Part shown: positions 18,353 through 25,505 of the stretch, piece after piece
Layout of the letters: every line of letters begins with the position of its first letter
Position numbering within the stretch: position 1 is the stretch's first letter
Origin: Trinickia mobilis
Lineage (GTDB): Bacteria > Pseudomonadota > Gammaproteobacteria > Burkholderiales > Burkholderiaceae
NCBI RefSeq assembly: GCF_017315705.1
Contig: NZ_JAFLRF010000012.1
Span: 94,805-158,804 of the forward strand
Length of the DNA: 64,000 bases
Direction of reading: 5' to 3'
Program-made: the position numbers and the translations under genes
The notes under the pieces: generated by a model
What the model was told of the DNA's origin: nothing
What the model saw: only the letters and a program-made list of their open reading frames with translations
Database searches by the model: none

Positions 18353-19948
18353 TCACGCGGCGTTTTCGACGGCGTCGATTTCCGGCGCTTCCTCGCCGCC
18401 GTGGCTCGGCTTGCCAGTCCAGCGCAGCCAGTTCTTTCGATCCGGCGAGTCCTCGAATTCGTGTCCGTCCTCGCCCACGTTGATGTGGTAATAGCGCAGC
18501 ACTTCACGCACCGGGTCGAAGTCCGGCGCAGTCGGATCGACGCCTTCCTCGAAGCAGTTGCCCTGATAGATCTGCTGCACCGGCATCCAAGCCTGCACGT
18601 ATTTCTCGGGCTCGTTGTCGAAGATGTCCTTGCAGCCGTCAGAACAGAAGTGAAACTTGTTGCCGAGATAGTTGCTTTCCCGATAGCAGATCTTCGTCGG
18701 ATCGTCGGGCTCGGTGAACGCCATCGGAATTTGGCAAACTTGGCAGAGCATCGGCAGCGAGTTGTTGTAGAAGCGCTTGCCCGCCTGCTGCTGCTCGCGC
18801 CAGTATTCGAGGCGCGGACGGTATACCCGGTCGAACGTCTTCGGATATTTTTCGCTGAGCCACCGCATCTCGTCGTCGGACGGAATCCAGGTATGAAGCG
18901 CGGCCGCGTGCGTGTAGTTGTAAAAGATGCCCCACGCCTCGTGCGAGATACGGTCCTTTTCCTTCATCGCGACTTCGTGATGCTTCGGCATACGGATGCC
19001 GTAGCGTTCGAGGTCATGGAACAGCGCGCCGCCGTTCTTCTCGAAGTAGGTTTCCCACGCTTCCTGCCACGACATGATCCGCTTGGGCAACATGTAGTCC
19101 ATCATCATCGCGACGAGCGTGAGAAGCCGATACCCGCGCCAGAACCACTTATCGACCCACTTCTGGATGATCGGCACATTGCCCGGGTCCTGTTCGAGCA
19201 GGAACTTGACGACTTCGAGCCCGAGCGTCATGTGGCGCGATTCGTCGGATTGCGCGGAAAAGCCGAACGTGACCGTCGCCATATCGCCGTTGAACGCCGC
19301 TCCCGACATGAATGGCATGAACAGCAGATTGGTGAGCACGTATTCGAACGAAAACGAAATCGCGGTCACGAATTCGAATGGCCCTGCGCTCATCGCGTCT
19401 TCGAAGTAAGACTTCGGCACCGACAGATACCAAACGCGGTCGTGCATGTGCTTGAAGTCGTGAAAGCCGTTGAAGAACTTGTTGTAGTGGCTAATGGTGT
19501 GAACCTGCGTCTGCGCGTGACGCAGTTCGTCGATTGCCTGCATCTGGCACGCGATGCGCGCGCCCGCGCCGCGAAAATTCCGGCCGGCCAATGCGAAGCC
19601 GCGGTGCGCCGCGTATTCGAGCGGGCTCACGCCGGTCAGAAAGAGCTTCAGCGCGTTGATGTAGCGCGGATCGGTGACGTTGAACTGGCCGTTGTTCTGC
19701 TGAAACGCGTCGATGATCGCGTAGAGCTTGCGCTCCTTTTCGCCCTGATACTTCCAGTACGCGTCCATCGTCAGGCGGAACGGGTCTTCCCACTTGTCCC
19801 AGTCGTGGACCTTGACGCCTTCGAACGTGTCATACGGAAAAACCTTGTCCATCGGCTGGTATGTGGTGTCCCATCCGAGTCCGCGCGTGAGCAACGCATA
19901 GTTTTCCTTGATGCTCAGTGTCTTCGGCGCTGCGTGCTTGTTGCTCAT
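18353..19948 (-). CDS. dmpN: Phenol hydroxylase large oxygenase subunit P3 (diiron, DmpN)
   Basis: A 531-residue catalytic alpha subunit of the soluble diiron monooxygenase that turns phenol into catechol. The two iron-binding DExRH motifs are present as DELRH and DESRH. The C-terminal YHS-like segment with CQVCQIP and FCSDGCKDIF is as in DmpN. Length is close to the family norm (about 515). A GGAGA ribosome site precedes the ATG. It is co-transcribed with dmpK, L and M upstream and dmpO, P downstream. Confidence 0.96.
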   Translation of the reverse strand: MSNKHAAPKTLSIKENYALLTRGLGWDTTYQPMDKVFPYDTFEGVKVHDWDKWEDPFRLTMDAYWKYQGEKERKLYAIIDAFQQNNGQFNVTDPRYINALKLFLTGVSPLEYAAHRGFALAGRNFRGAGARIACQMQAIDELRHAQTQVHTISHYNKFFNGFHDFKHMHDRVWYLSVPKSYFEDAMSAGPFEFVTAISFSFEYVLTNLLFMPFMSGAAFNGDMATVTFGFSAQSDESRHMTLGLEVVKFLLEQDPGNVPIIQKWVDKWFWRGYRLLTLVAMMMDYMLPKRIMSWQEAWETYFEKNGGALFHDLERYGIRMPKHHEVAMKEKDRISHEAWGIFYNYTHAAALHTWIPSDDEMRWLSEKYPKTFDRVYRPRLEYWREQQQAGKRFYNNSLPMLCQVCQIPMAFTEPDDPTKICYRESNYLGNKFHFCSDGCKDIFDNEPEKYVQAWMPVQQIYQGNCFEEGVDPTAPDFDPVREVLRYYHINVGEDGHEFEDSPDRKNWLRWTGKPSHGGEEAPEIDAVENAA

Positions 19949-19967
19949 GTTTGTCTCCGGTAGCCGT

Positions 19968-20240
19968 TCAGGCTTTCCATTCGAGGATGAATTCGTCGTC
20001 GGTCTCGTCGATGTTGCCGCTGAGCGAGATCAGATTCAGTTGCAGCTCGCGCAGGTCGAAGTCGCGTCCGATGCGCGCTTCGATCGAATCGCGCTTGACC
20101 ACCAGCCGTCCGACCGCATCGATCTTGACCATCGCGGGAAACACGTTGACAACCGCATGCGGATTGTCGGCCTCGATCGCCTCGATGATCGGGCGCGAGT
20201 CGTCGTTCGTCTGAAAGGCGATAAATACGGCATCAGTCAC
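19968..20240 (-). CDS. dmpM: Phenol hydroxylase regulatory (coupling) component P2 (DmpM)
   Basis: A 90-residue cofactorless effector protein that couples electron input to oxygen activation in the diiron hydroxylase. It contains the family pattern VFIAFQTNDDSRPIIEAI and a conserved acidic C-terminus. It starts with GTG at 20240 and overlaps the end of dmpL by 8 bp, so translation is coupled. Confidence 0.93.
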   Translation of the reverse strand: MTDAVFIAFQTNDDSRPIIEAIEADNPHAVVNVFPAMVKIDAVGRLVVKRDSIEARIGRDFDLRELQLNLISLSGNIDETDDEFILEWKA

Positions 20241-21252
20241 GGTCGACCTCCGCTTCTTGCGGTACGCCTTGCTTGGTCAGTCGTGTGTCGAACGCCTGCG
20301 CGATCTCGTTCAACGCGTCCTGCGCGTCGTCACCGAGGCCCGCCGCCGCGAACGGTCTCAGCGCATCGAGCACGTCTGCCCGCCACTTCGCGATCCATCC
20401 CCCGATCAGCCTCGCGTTTTCCGGCGACTCGCTCGCGGCCGTCTTGAGCGTCGCATCGACCCATCGATTCGATTCGTCGAACCACGTGCTGGCGAATTCG
20501 TTGAGCATTCCGAGGCCGGGGCCATACCGGCGCGACAGGCGTGCGTCGATGTGCCGGTACACAAGCGGATACAGCAGGCCGTCGAGCGCAACGTTCTGCG
20601 CGACGTACGTCTCGAACCAGTCCCTCACGACCATCGTGTTCTCGACGACGCGCCGCAAGCCCTGCCACATCGGGTTATGCAGCCAGCGCTCCTTGCCGTC
20701 GACCAGCGACGTGCCCTGATTGCCGTCGAGCACGAGGCCGATTCGGGACAGGTATTGCGCGATGCCGAGCCGGTCCATGCTGTGGAACATCGTCGCCTGC
20801 GTGATTGCCGTCCCCCAGCCATAGCCCGTCACGAAACAGTTATTCGTATTGGCCGCCCACTCGACGTGCCTGAGCGGCACCATCAGCGCGGCGATATGCG
20901 CCTTCGCGTCGTCGGGCAGATCGGACAGCAGCCGCCGCTTGCTGACGAACTCGAAGTTCTTCTCCATCGCTTCCTGCTGTTTCGCGCGCGCGATCGTGTA
21001 TGCCCCGTAGTAATACTGGCGCGGATCTTTGAACGCGTACCAATCGTTCATGACGATCGCGGTGCGGCGCTTGTCGTAGATGTCGAACTCGGGCTCCCAT
21101 AGCGGGCGATAGTGAAAGTTGACCTCGGGCTGCAGCTCCAGCGTCGCCTCCTGATAACGCGACGCGGGTTTGTCGGCGCCGAGGCGTCGCGCGACGTGAG
21201 AAAACGTCTGGCGCACCTGCTGCACCGCCGAGGTTTTGATATCGATCTGCAT
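20233..21252 (-). CDS. dmpL: Phenol hydroxylase beta-type oxygenase subunit P1 (DmpL)
   Basis: A 339-residue non-catalytic helical subunit of the hydroxylase dimer. It has the family N-terminus MQIDIKTSAVQQVRQTFSHV, the segment YYYGAYTIARAKQQEAMEKNF and the later WLHNPMWQGLRR. It lacks a complete diiron motif pair, as expected for P1. It follows dmpK by 26 bp. Confidence 0.94.
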   Translation of the reverse strand: MQIDIKTSAVQQVRQTFSHVARRLGADKPASRYQEATLELQPEVNFHYRPLWEPEFDIYDKRRTAIVMNDWYAFKDPRQYYYGAYTIARAKQQEAMEKNFEFVSKRRLLSDLPDDAKAHIAALMVPLRHVEWAANTNNCFVTGYGWGTAITQATMFHSMDRLGIAQYLSRIGLVLDGNQGTSLVDGKERWLHNPMWQGLRRVVENTMVVRDWFETYVAQNVALDGLLYPLVYRHIDARLSRRYGPGLGMLNEFASTWFDESNRWVDATLKTAASESPENARLIGGWIAKWRADVLDALRPFAAAGLGDDAQDALNEIAQAFDTRLTKQGVPQEAEVDRD

Positions 21253-21278
21253 GAGTCACTCCTCCTGTTATCTATCGA

Positions 21279-21548
21279 TCATTCGAATAAGCCGGGCTGT
21301 CCGTAGCGCCACTTCGACTGGTCTATATCGAGTACCTCGCCTTCGTCGCGGGTCAGATAGATCACGCGATTGGCGACGCAAAACGCCTGGTAGTCGCGCA
21401 GCGACATCACGAGCTCGACGTTCAGCCCAGGGTCGCCGATCGAGAAGTCGAACTCGACGAAGCCGTCATCGCGTCGATGCCGGAAGCGGACATAGCGTCG
21501 AGTCACATCGAAGTCTTGCGGCGTGCGTGCATTCGCATTCAATGGCAT
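21279..21548 (-). CDS. dmpK: Phenol hydroxylase assembly component P0 (DmpK)
   Basis: An 89-residue protein of the P0 family, which is not catalytic and is thought to assist assembly or iron loading of the oxygenase. Recognisable segments are RYVRFRHRRDDGFVEFDF and DYQAFCVANRVIYLTRDEG. The ATG at 21548 gives the family length; a longer frame to 21755 runs through the promoter. It is the first gene of the operon, 106 bp downstream of a sigma-54-type promoter. Confidence 0.92.
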   Translation of the reverse strand: MPLNANARTPQDFDVTRRYVRFRHRRDDGFVEFDFSIGDPGLNVELVMSLRDYQAFCVANRVIYLTRDEGEVLDIDQSKWRYGQPGLFE

Positions 21549-21653
21549 CGCTGTCTCCTGTCTTATGTTTGTGCCGGATCGTTCGTTTGCTCGAATGATC
21601 CGGCGCGGCCGGTTCACGATTTCATTCAGATCCGGCGAGGCGAGGCCAATAAG

Positions 21654-21668
21654 GCAACTTGCGTGCCA
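21654..21668 (-). promoter_or_regulatory. Sigma-54 (-24/-12) promoter of the phenol hydroxylase operon
   Basis: Read on the minus strand: TGGCAC, five bases, TTGC, a perfect match to the sigma-54 core consensus with GG and GC exactly 10 bp apart. It lies 106 bp upstream of dmpK in the right orientation. The expected start site is near 21642. Activation would need the divergent NtrC-type protein. Confidence 0.88.
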
Positions 21669-21804
21669 CGCTGCGCCTCTTTGCGTGAGAACATCTTGTG
21701 CGCCGCGCGCCAGACCGGCGTCCGGCATGGCTCGCGTGCGGTTCGCTCGTTCCACCGACGGCGAACAAACTCGCGCCCGTGCGTCGACGGTGCCTCGGAG
21801 TGAC

Positions 21805-21855
21805 TTGATGAAATGCTCGAATACCGCCTGTTTCAGTGGGGTTTCGCTTGATCAA
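21805..21855. promoter_or_regulatory. Candidate upstream activating sites for the DmpR-type activator
   Basis: Two imperfect copies of the DmpR/XylR site type (TTGATCAATTGATCAA). 21805-21820 reads TTGATGAAATGCTCGA, with 12 of 16 bases matching. 21840-21855 ends in a perfect TTGATCAA half. Centres are 35 bp apart and about 170 and 205 bp upstream of the expected transcription start, within the range used by such activators. Confidence 0.5.
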
Positions 21856-21983
21856 ATCCGTCTCAGGGAACACACCACTAGCCGGCACGGCGGGAATTGA
21901 CCTGCGGGCGCCGGCATTGCGCGGCCGGCACACATGGCCTATCGTTTCGACTCGTAACAGCAAATCCGTTGGAGACGAAGCAC

Positions 21984-23807
21984 ATGGCAAGCCGCGAGAA
22001 AGCGCCAGCGAAGACGGATGACGGAATGTCGATGGTCGCGCCAAAAGGCGCGCGCGTGGACAGCCTTCGCTATCCGGACATCGCGGACCTGATGTCGAGG
22101 CTGCATTTCTCGCCAGACGATGGACGCATCTGGCTGGACGATCAGCGCATGTTGCTGGTCCATACCGGCGCGGTGGGGACCATGCGACGCGAGTTGATCG
22201 AAAGCCTTGGAATCGACGCCGCACGGGGCTTGCTGACGCGCATGGGCTACGCGTCGGGTGCGCGCGATGCGGAACTGGCCCGCAAGGTTCGCCCCGATAG
22301 CAGCATCACCGAAATGTTCGCCGTCGGCCCCCAGTTGCACATGCTCGAAGGCATGACCGCGGTGGAGCCGGTTCGCCTCGAAATCGACGTCGAGCACGGC
22401 AAGTACTATGGCGAATTCATCTGGAAGAACTGCGCGGAGGACGAAGAGCACATCCGTATCTACGGCATCGGCGCGGAGCCGGTCTGCTGGACGCAGCTAG
22501 GTTACGCGGCGGGCTATACGAGCGTATTCATGGGACGCCCGGTTCTCTATCGCGAGGTCGAGTGCCGCGCGCTCGGGCAATCGCAGTGCCGCATCGTCGG
22601 CAAGCCTGTCGAGGAATGGGGCGAGGAAGCCGCCGACGATCTGCGCTTTATGCAGGCGCAGACCTTCACGCAAGGCTTATCCGCCGCGAGAGCGCGTGGC
22701 GATCGCGCGGCGACGTCGCTCGGCGGCGAGCCTCCGCCCGGCGCATTCGGCGACGAGAACATGGTCGGCGTATCGCCTGGCTTCAATGCGGTCTGTCACA
22801 TGATCCGGCGCGTCGCGAGCACGCGTGCGACGGTGCTGTTTCTCGGCGAGAGCGGCGTGGGCAAGGAAGTGTGCGCGCGCACCCTGCACCGGGTCAGCGC
22901 GTGTAGCGACGGTCCATTCGTTGCCGTCAACTGCGCGGCGATCCCTGAGGCGCTTGTCGAGTCGGAACTCTTCGGCGTCGAAAAAGGCGGCTTCACCGAT
23001 GCGACGCAAAGTCGTCCGGGCCGTTTCGAGCGCGCGAACGGCGGCACGCTGTTCCTCGATGAAATCGGCATTTTGAGCATGACCGCGCAGGGCAAGCTGC
23101 TGCGCGCGTTGCAGGAAGGCGAAATCGAGCGCGTCGGCGACACGCAGACACGGCGCGTCAACGTGCGGGTGATTGCCGCGACCAATCTCGACCTGAAGGA
23201 CGAGATTCGCGCCGGCCGCTTCAGGGAGGATCTCTACTTTCGCCTGAACGTGTTCCCGATTCGCGTGCCGTCGCTGCGCGAGCGCCGTGAGGACCTGCCG
23301 ATTCTGCTCAACCATATACTGCGCAAGTACCGCGAGCGCCACGGGCGCAACGTCACCGGCTTTACCGGCCGCGCGCTCGACGCGATGCTGAACTACGGCT
23401 GGCCGGGCAATATCCGCGAGATGGAGAACATCGTCGAGCGCGGCGTGATCCTCGCGCCGGAGAGCGGCGCAATCGATATCAGTCATCTGTTCATCAGCGG
23501 TGAGACCATCGACGCGGAATTGTTCAGTATTGCAGACGACGGTTCGTTGACGGCGTCGCGGTCGCTGCTCGCGCAGGCGGGGAATACCGGCGACCGCGAG
23601 GTTGAGCGCGTGACGCGCAAGGTGAACAGCCTGCTGCTCGGCATCGGCGGCGACGTCGAACCCACGTCGCTCGACGACATCGAGACCGCACTCTTGAAGA
23701 GCGCCGTGCAGCGAGCCGACGGCAATCTCTCCGCGGCGGCGCGCACGCTCGGCATCACACGGCCGCAACTCGTGTATCGGCTGAAAAGCCGCGGGCTTCG
23801 AGTCTAG
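21984..23807 (+). CDS. dmpR: Sigma-54-dependent phenol-responsive activator, DmpR/XylR/MopR family
   Basis: A 607-residue activator. The N-terminal sensor (XylR_N plus V4R, about 30-230) keeps the MopR phenol-pocket landmarks (GPQLHMLEG, GEFIWKN) and the zinc residues Cys, Glu, Cys, Cys (PVCW, EVEC, QC). The AAA+ domain (about 265-490) has Walker A GESGVGKE and Walker B GTLFLDEI. The C-terminal Fis-type helix-turn-helix ends with AARTLGITRPQLVYRLKSRG. A GGAG box precedes the ATG. It is divergent from the phenol hydroxylase operon, its obvious target. The loop that contacts sigma-54 reads GGFTDA (335-340) instead of GAFTGA. Confidence 0.92.
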   Translation: MASREKAPAKTDDGMSMVAPKGARVDSLRYPDIADLMSRLHFSPDDGRIWLDDQRMLLVHTGAVGTMRRELIESLGIDAARGLLTRMGYASGARDAELARKVRPDSSITEMFAVGPQLHMLEGMTAVEPVRLEIDVEHGKYYGEFIWKNCAEDEEHIRIYGIGAEPVCWTQLGYAAGYTSVFMGRPVLYREVECRALGQSQCRIVGKPVEEWGEEAADDLRFMQAQTFTQGLSAARARGDRAATSLGGEPPPGAFGDENMVGVSPGFNAVCHMIRRVASTRATVLFLGESGVGKEVCARTLHRVSACSDGPFVAVNCAAIPEALVESELFGVEKGGFTDATQSRPGRFERANGGTLFLDEIGILSMTAQGKLLRALQEGEIERVGDTQTRRVNVRVIAATNLDLKDEIRAGRFREDLYFRLNVFPIRVPSLRERREDLPILLNHILRKYRERHGRNVTGFTGRALDAMLNYGWPGNIREMENIVERGVILAPESGAIDISHLFISGETIDAELFSIADDGSLTASRSLLAQAGNTGDREVERVTRKVNSLLLGIGGDVEPTSLDDIETALLKSAVQRADGNLSAAARTLGITRPQLVYRLKSRGLRV

Positions 23808-23857
23808 CTCTCCTGCTTTGGGATCGCGACGGCGTACACCGGCGATCCGCGCCGCGC

Positions 23858-23893
23858 GTCGAACGAGTCGAACGAGTCGAACGAGTCGAACGA
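23858..23893. repeat. 9-bp tandem repeat, four perfect copies
   Basis: GTCGAACGA repeated four times in a row followed by a partial copy, just downstream of the activator gene. Each unit is an intact number of codons, but no reading frame through it looks like a protein. It resembles slippage-generated junk in a decayed interval. Confidence 0.85.
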
Positions 23894-23950
23894 GTCGACG
23901 AAATCATCGAATGAGAATCGCCTGCCCACTTATTTGATGGATCATTTCGG

Positions 23951-24222
23951 TTATCCGTCAACACCCTGAGCGCCGCGCGCCAGCACACGCAGATCCCGAG
24001 CCGGATCGGCAAGCGCGCCGCCTGCGTCGAGCCCGAACAACACGCATGGCGGCTGCTCCAGCGTGCCGCGCACGATCCACTCTGCGGCGCCAGGATCGCC
24101 CGCAACCTGAATGTTGAGCCCGCACGGGTCGGTCCAGAACCACGGCGCATGCGTCGCGCCAAGCGCGATGCGCAGCATCGCATGTACCACCGCCACCGCC
24201 TGGTTGTTCGCGCGTACGCGGC
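23951..24222 (-). pseudogene. Remnant of ring-hydroxylating-dioxygenase ferredoxin reductase (hcaD/bphA4-like)
   Basis: On the minus strand the sequence encodes only the C-terminal reductase domain of this flavoprotein family: an AMLRIALGAT helix, then APWFWTDPCGLNIQVAGDP, then RGTLEQPPCVLFGL and ARDLRVLARG. The PWFWTDQ-LN-QIAGD pattern is highly characteristic. The roughly 310 upstream residues with both nucleotide-binding domains are absent, and the sequence abuts a different remnant on the other strand. The family feeds electrons to dioxygenases for phenylpropionate, biphenyl or benzene. Confidence 0.6.
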
Positions 24223-24370
24223 ATCGCTCACGAGCAGTGCGATCTGTGCACGGCCGCTGGAAGGCGAGTCGCCGCATGTCGAGTTACTGATGGTGTCGCG
24301 CGCCGAGCCTCATTCCGCTGAACTCGACGGGCTGCTCGTGCTCGTGCGTGAGCACATCGCGTCGATTTGA
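24223..24370 (+). pseudogene. Possible C-terminal end of a LysR-type regulator (hcaR-like?)
   Basis: The plus strand reads ARPLEGESPHVELLMVSRAE followed by a helix LDGLLVLVREHIASI and a stop. This matches the last strand and helix of many LysR effector domains. No start or DNA-binding domain is present. It lies back to back with the ferredoxin reductase remnant, as hcaR and hcaD would after deletion of the intervening hca genes. The similarity is short, so the call is tentative. Confidence 0.38.
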
Positions 24371-24388
24371 AACAACGCACGAACGCGT

Positions 24389-25180
24389 TCAGCGCTCCTG
24401 CTTCTCCAGCGCGCCGACCATCTCTGCCGCCGCGCGCTGCAACTCCGGAACGAAGCGGCGCGTGGCTTCGGCGGGGCTGATCGCCTGCTCGAGGTAGATC
24501 ACGTTGAGGCTCGCGAGCACGCGCCCGCCCGTTTCGATCGCGACGGCCAGCGCACCGATCTTGCGCTGCTCGGCCCAGTCGCCGTGGTTGGAGCCGAAGC
24601 CGTCCTTGCGTGTCTGGCGCACGAGGTTGCGGACATAAGCATCGTCGCGCGCCAGCTTGAGTTGCTGTTCGCCGCCCGCGCCCGAGCGCAGCACTTCGAG
24701 AATGTCCTCGCGCTCCGCTTCGGGGCACATCGCGAAATACACGCGGCCAGCCGCAGTCAGCAGCATCGGCAGGCGCCTGCCCACCATCGCGCGATGAAAC
24801 GACAGCGGGCTGAACCGGTGCGTCGTCTCGCGGATGATCATCGCATCGCCGTCCGGTGTCGTCAGATCGGAAGGCCATACCACACGCTGCATCAGTTGCC
24901 CCATGATCGGCGGCGCGACGGTGGCGATGCGCTCATCGTCGGTGAAGCCCTCGCTGAGCGCGCGCACGTCGAGGGTAAGCCGGAACGAGTCGTCGGACGC
25001 GCTGCGGCGCACGAATCTTTCGTCCGCGAGCGTTTCCAGCAAGCGCCGGACGGTGGTCCGATGCAGGCCAGTCGCCTCGCTCAGCTGCTGGCTCGTCGCG
25101 CGGCCGTTCTCCATGGCGTTGAGCGCCCGCAGGACTTGCAGACCGCGCGCCAAACCTCGCACGCTCGCGTAATTTCCCAT
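24389..25180 (-). CDS. mhpR: IclR-family activator of 3-hydroxyphenylpropionate catabolism, MhpR
   Basis: A 263-residue IclR-type regulator closely resembling E. coli MhpR: VRGLARGLQVL at the N-terminus, winged helix with GLHRTTVRRLLETL and RRSASDDSFRLT, and effector domain with VVWPSDLTTPDGDAMIIRET and SFHRAMVGRRLPML. E. coli MhpR activates mhpABCDFE in response to 3-(3-hydroxyphenyl)propionate. It diverges from mhpA with 325 bp between them, and a matching 15-bp palindrome (25207-25221) lies in that gap. Confidence 0.9.
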   Translation of the reverse strand: MGNYASVRGLARGLQVLRALNAMENGRATSQQLSEATGLHRTTVRRLLETLADERFVRRSASDDSFRLTLDVRALSEGFTDDERIATVAPPIMGQLMQRVVWPSDLTTPDGDAMIIRETTHRFSPLSFHRAMVGRRLPMLLTAAGRVYFAMCPEAEREDILEVLRSGAGGEQQLKLARDDAYVRNLVRQTRKDGFGSNHGDWAEQRKIGALAVAIETGGRVLASLNVIYLEQAISPAEATRRFVPELQRAAAEMVGALEKQER

Positions 25181-25505
25181 GGAATAAATCCTTTTAATTC
25201 AATACCGTGCATTCTATGCACATTTCCCAGAAATGGTTGAGGGGGCATCGGCCGGCACTTAGACTCCTTTCAAAATCACAGAGTCAACGGAGACGCCCCA
25301 TGACTTGCCGACCCTCTTGTCAGCCTCGGCTGATCCGCGCCCTCGCACGCAGGCGCGCAGCGCCGGCCCGCTTCGTACCGCTGCCGCCCCGCCCCGACGC
25401 CTGATTCACGCGCGGCCGCACCAGGCCGCTTTCGATCGCCCACCGCAGCACAAACAGCACGCGCATCGCGTGGGGGTGCGCTCGCGCCTTGCAAGAAGGA
25501 GACAC
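25181..25505. other. mhpR-mhpA intergenic control region
   Basis: A 325-bp gap with the presumed MhpR operator near the mhpR end (25207-25221). Open frames across it are not protein-like. A GAAGGAGA ribosome site for mhpA lies at the right end. No CRP-type site was evident by eye. Confidence 0.6.
25207..25221. promoter_or_regulatory. Probable MhpR operator
   Basis: GTGCATTCTATGCAC: perfect 6-bp arms around a 3-bp spacer. The architecture equals that of the 15-bp operator I recall for E. coli MhpR (GTGCACCTGGTGCAC), differing only at the inner base of each arm and in the spacer. It lies 27 bp upstream of mhpR and 285 bp upstream of mhpA. Confidence 0.72.

Larger units (their letters stand above)
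21549..21983. other. Divergent regulatory region, phenol hydroxylase operon / activator
   Basis: This 435-bp gap separates dmpK and the activator gene. It holds a sigma-54 -24/-12 element for the operon at 21654-21668 and two TTGAT-type dyads at 21805-21855 placed as upstream activating sites should be. The leftover sequence shows no further gene. An IHF site would be expected between them, but I could not point to a convincing one. Confidence 0.7.

Noticed and set aside
23755-24231. Minus-strand frame running across the 9-bp tandem repeat
   Set aside because: It reads a monotonous Ser-Thr-Arg repeat and is out of phase with the reductase remnant; a by-product of base composition.
25305-25505. 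Long in-frame extension upstream of mhpA
   Set aside because: Arg/Pro-rich, crosses the control region, and mhpA has a proper ribosome site and family-typical start at 25506.
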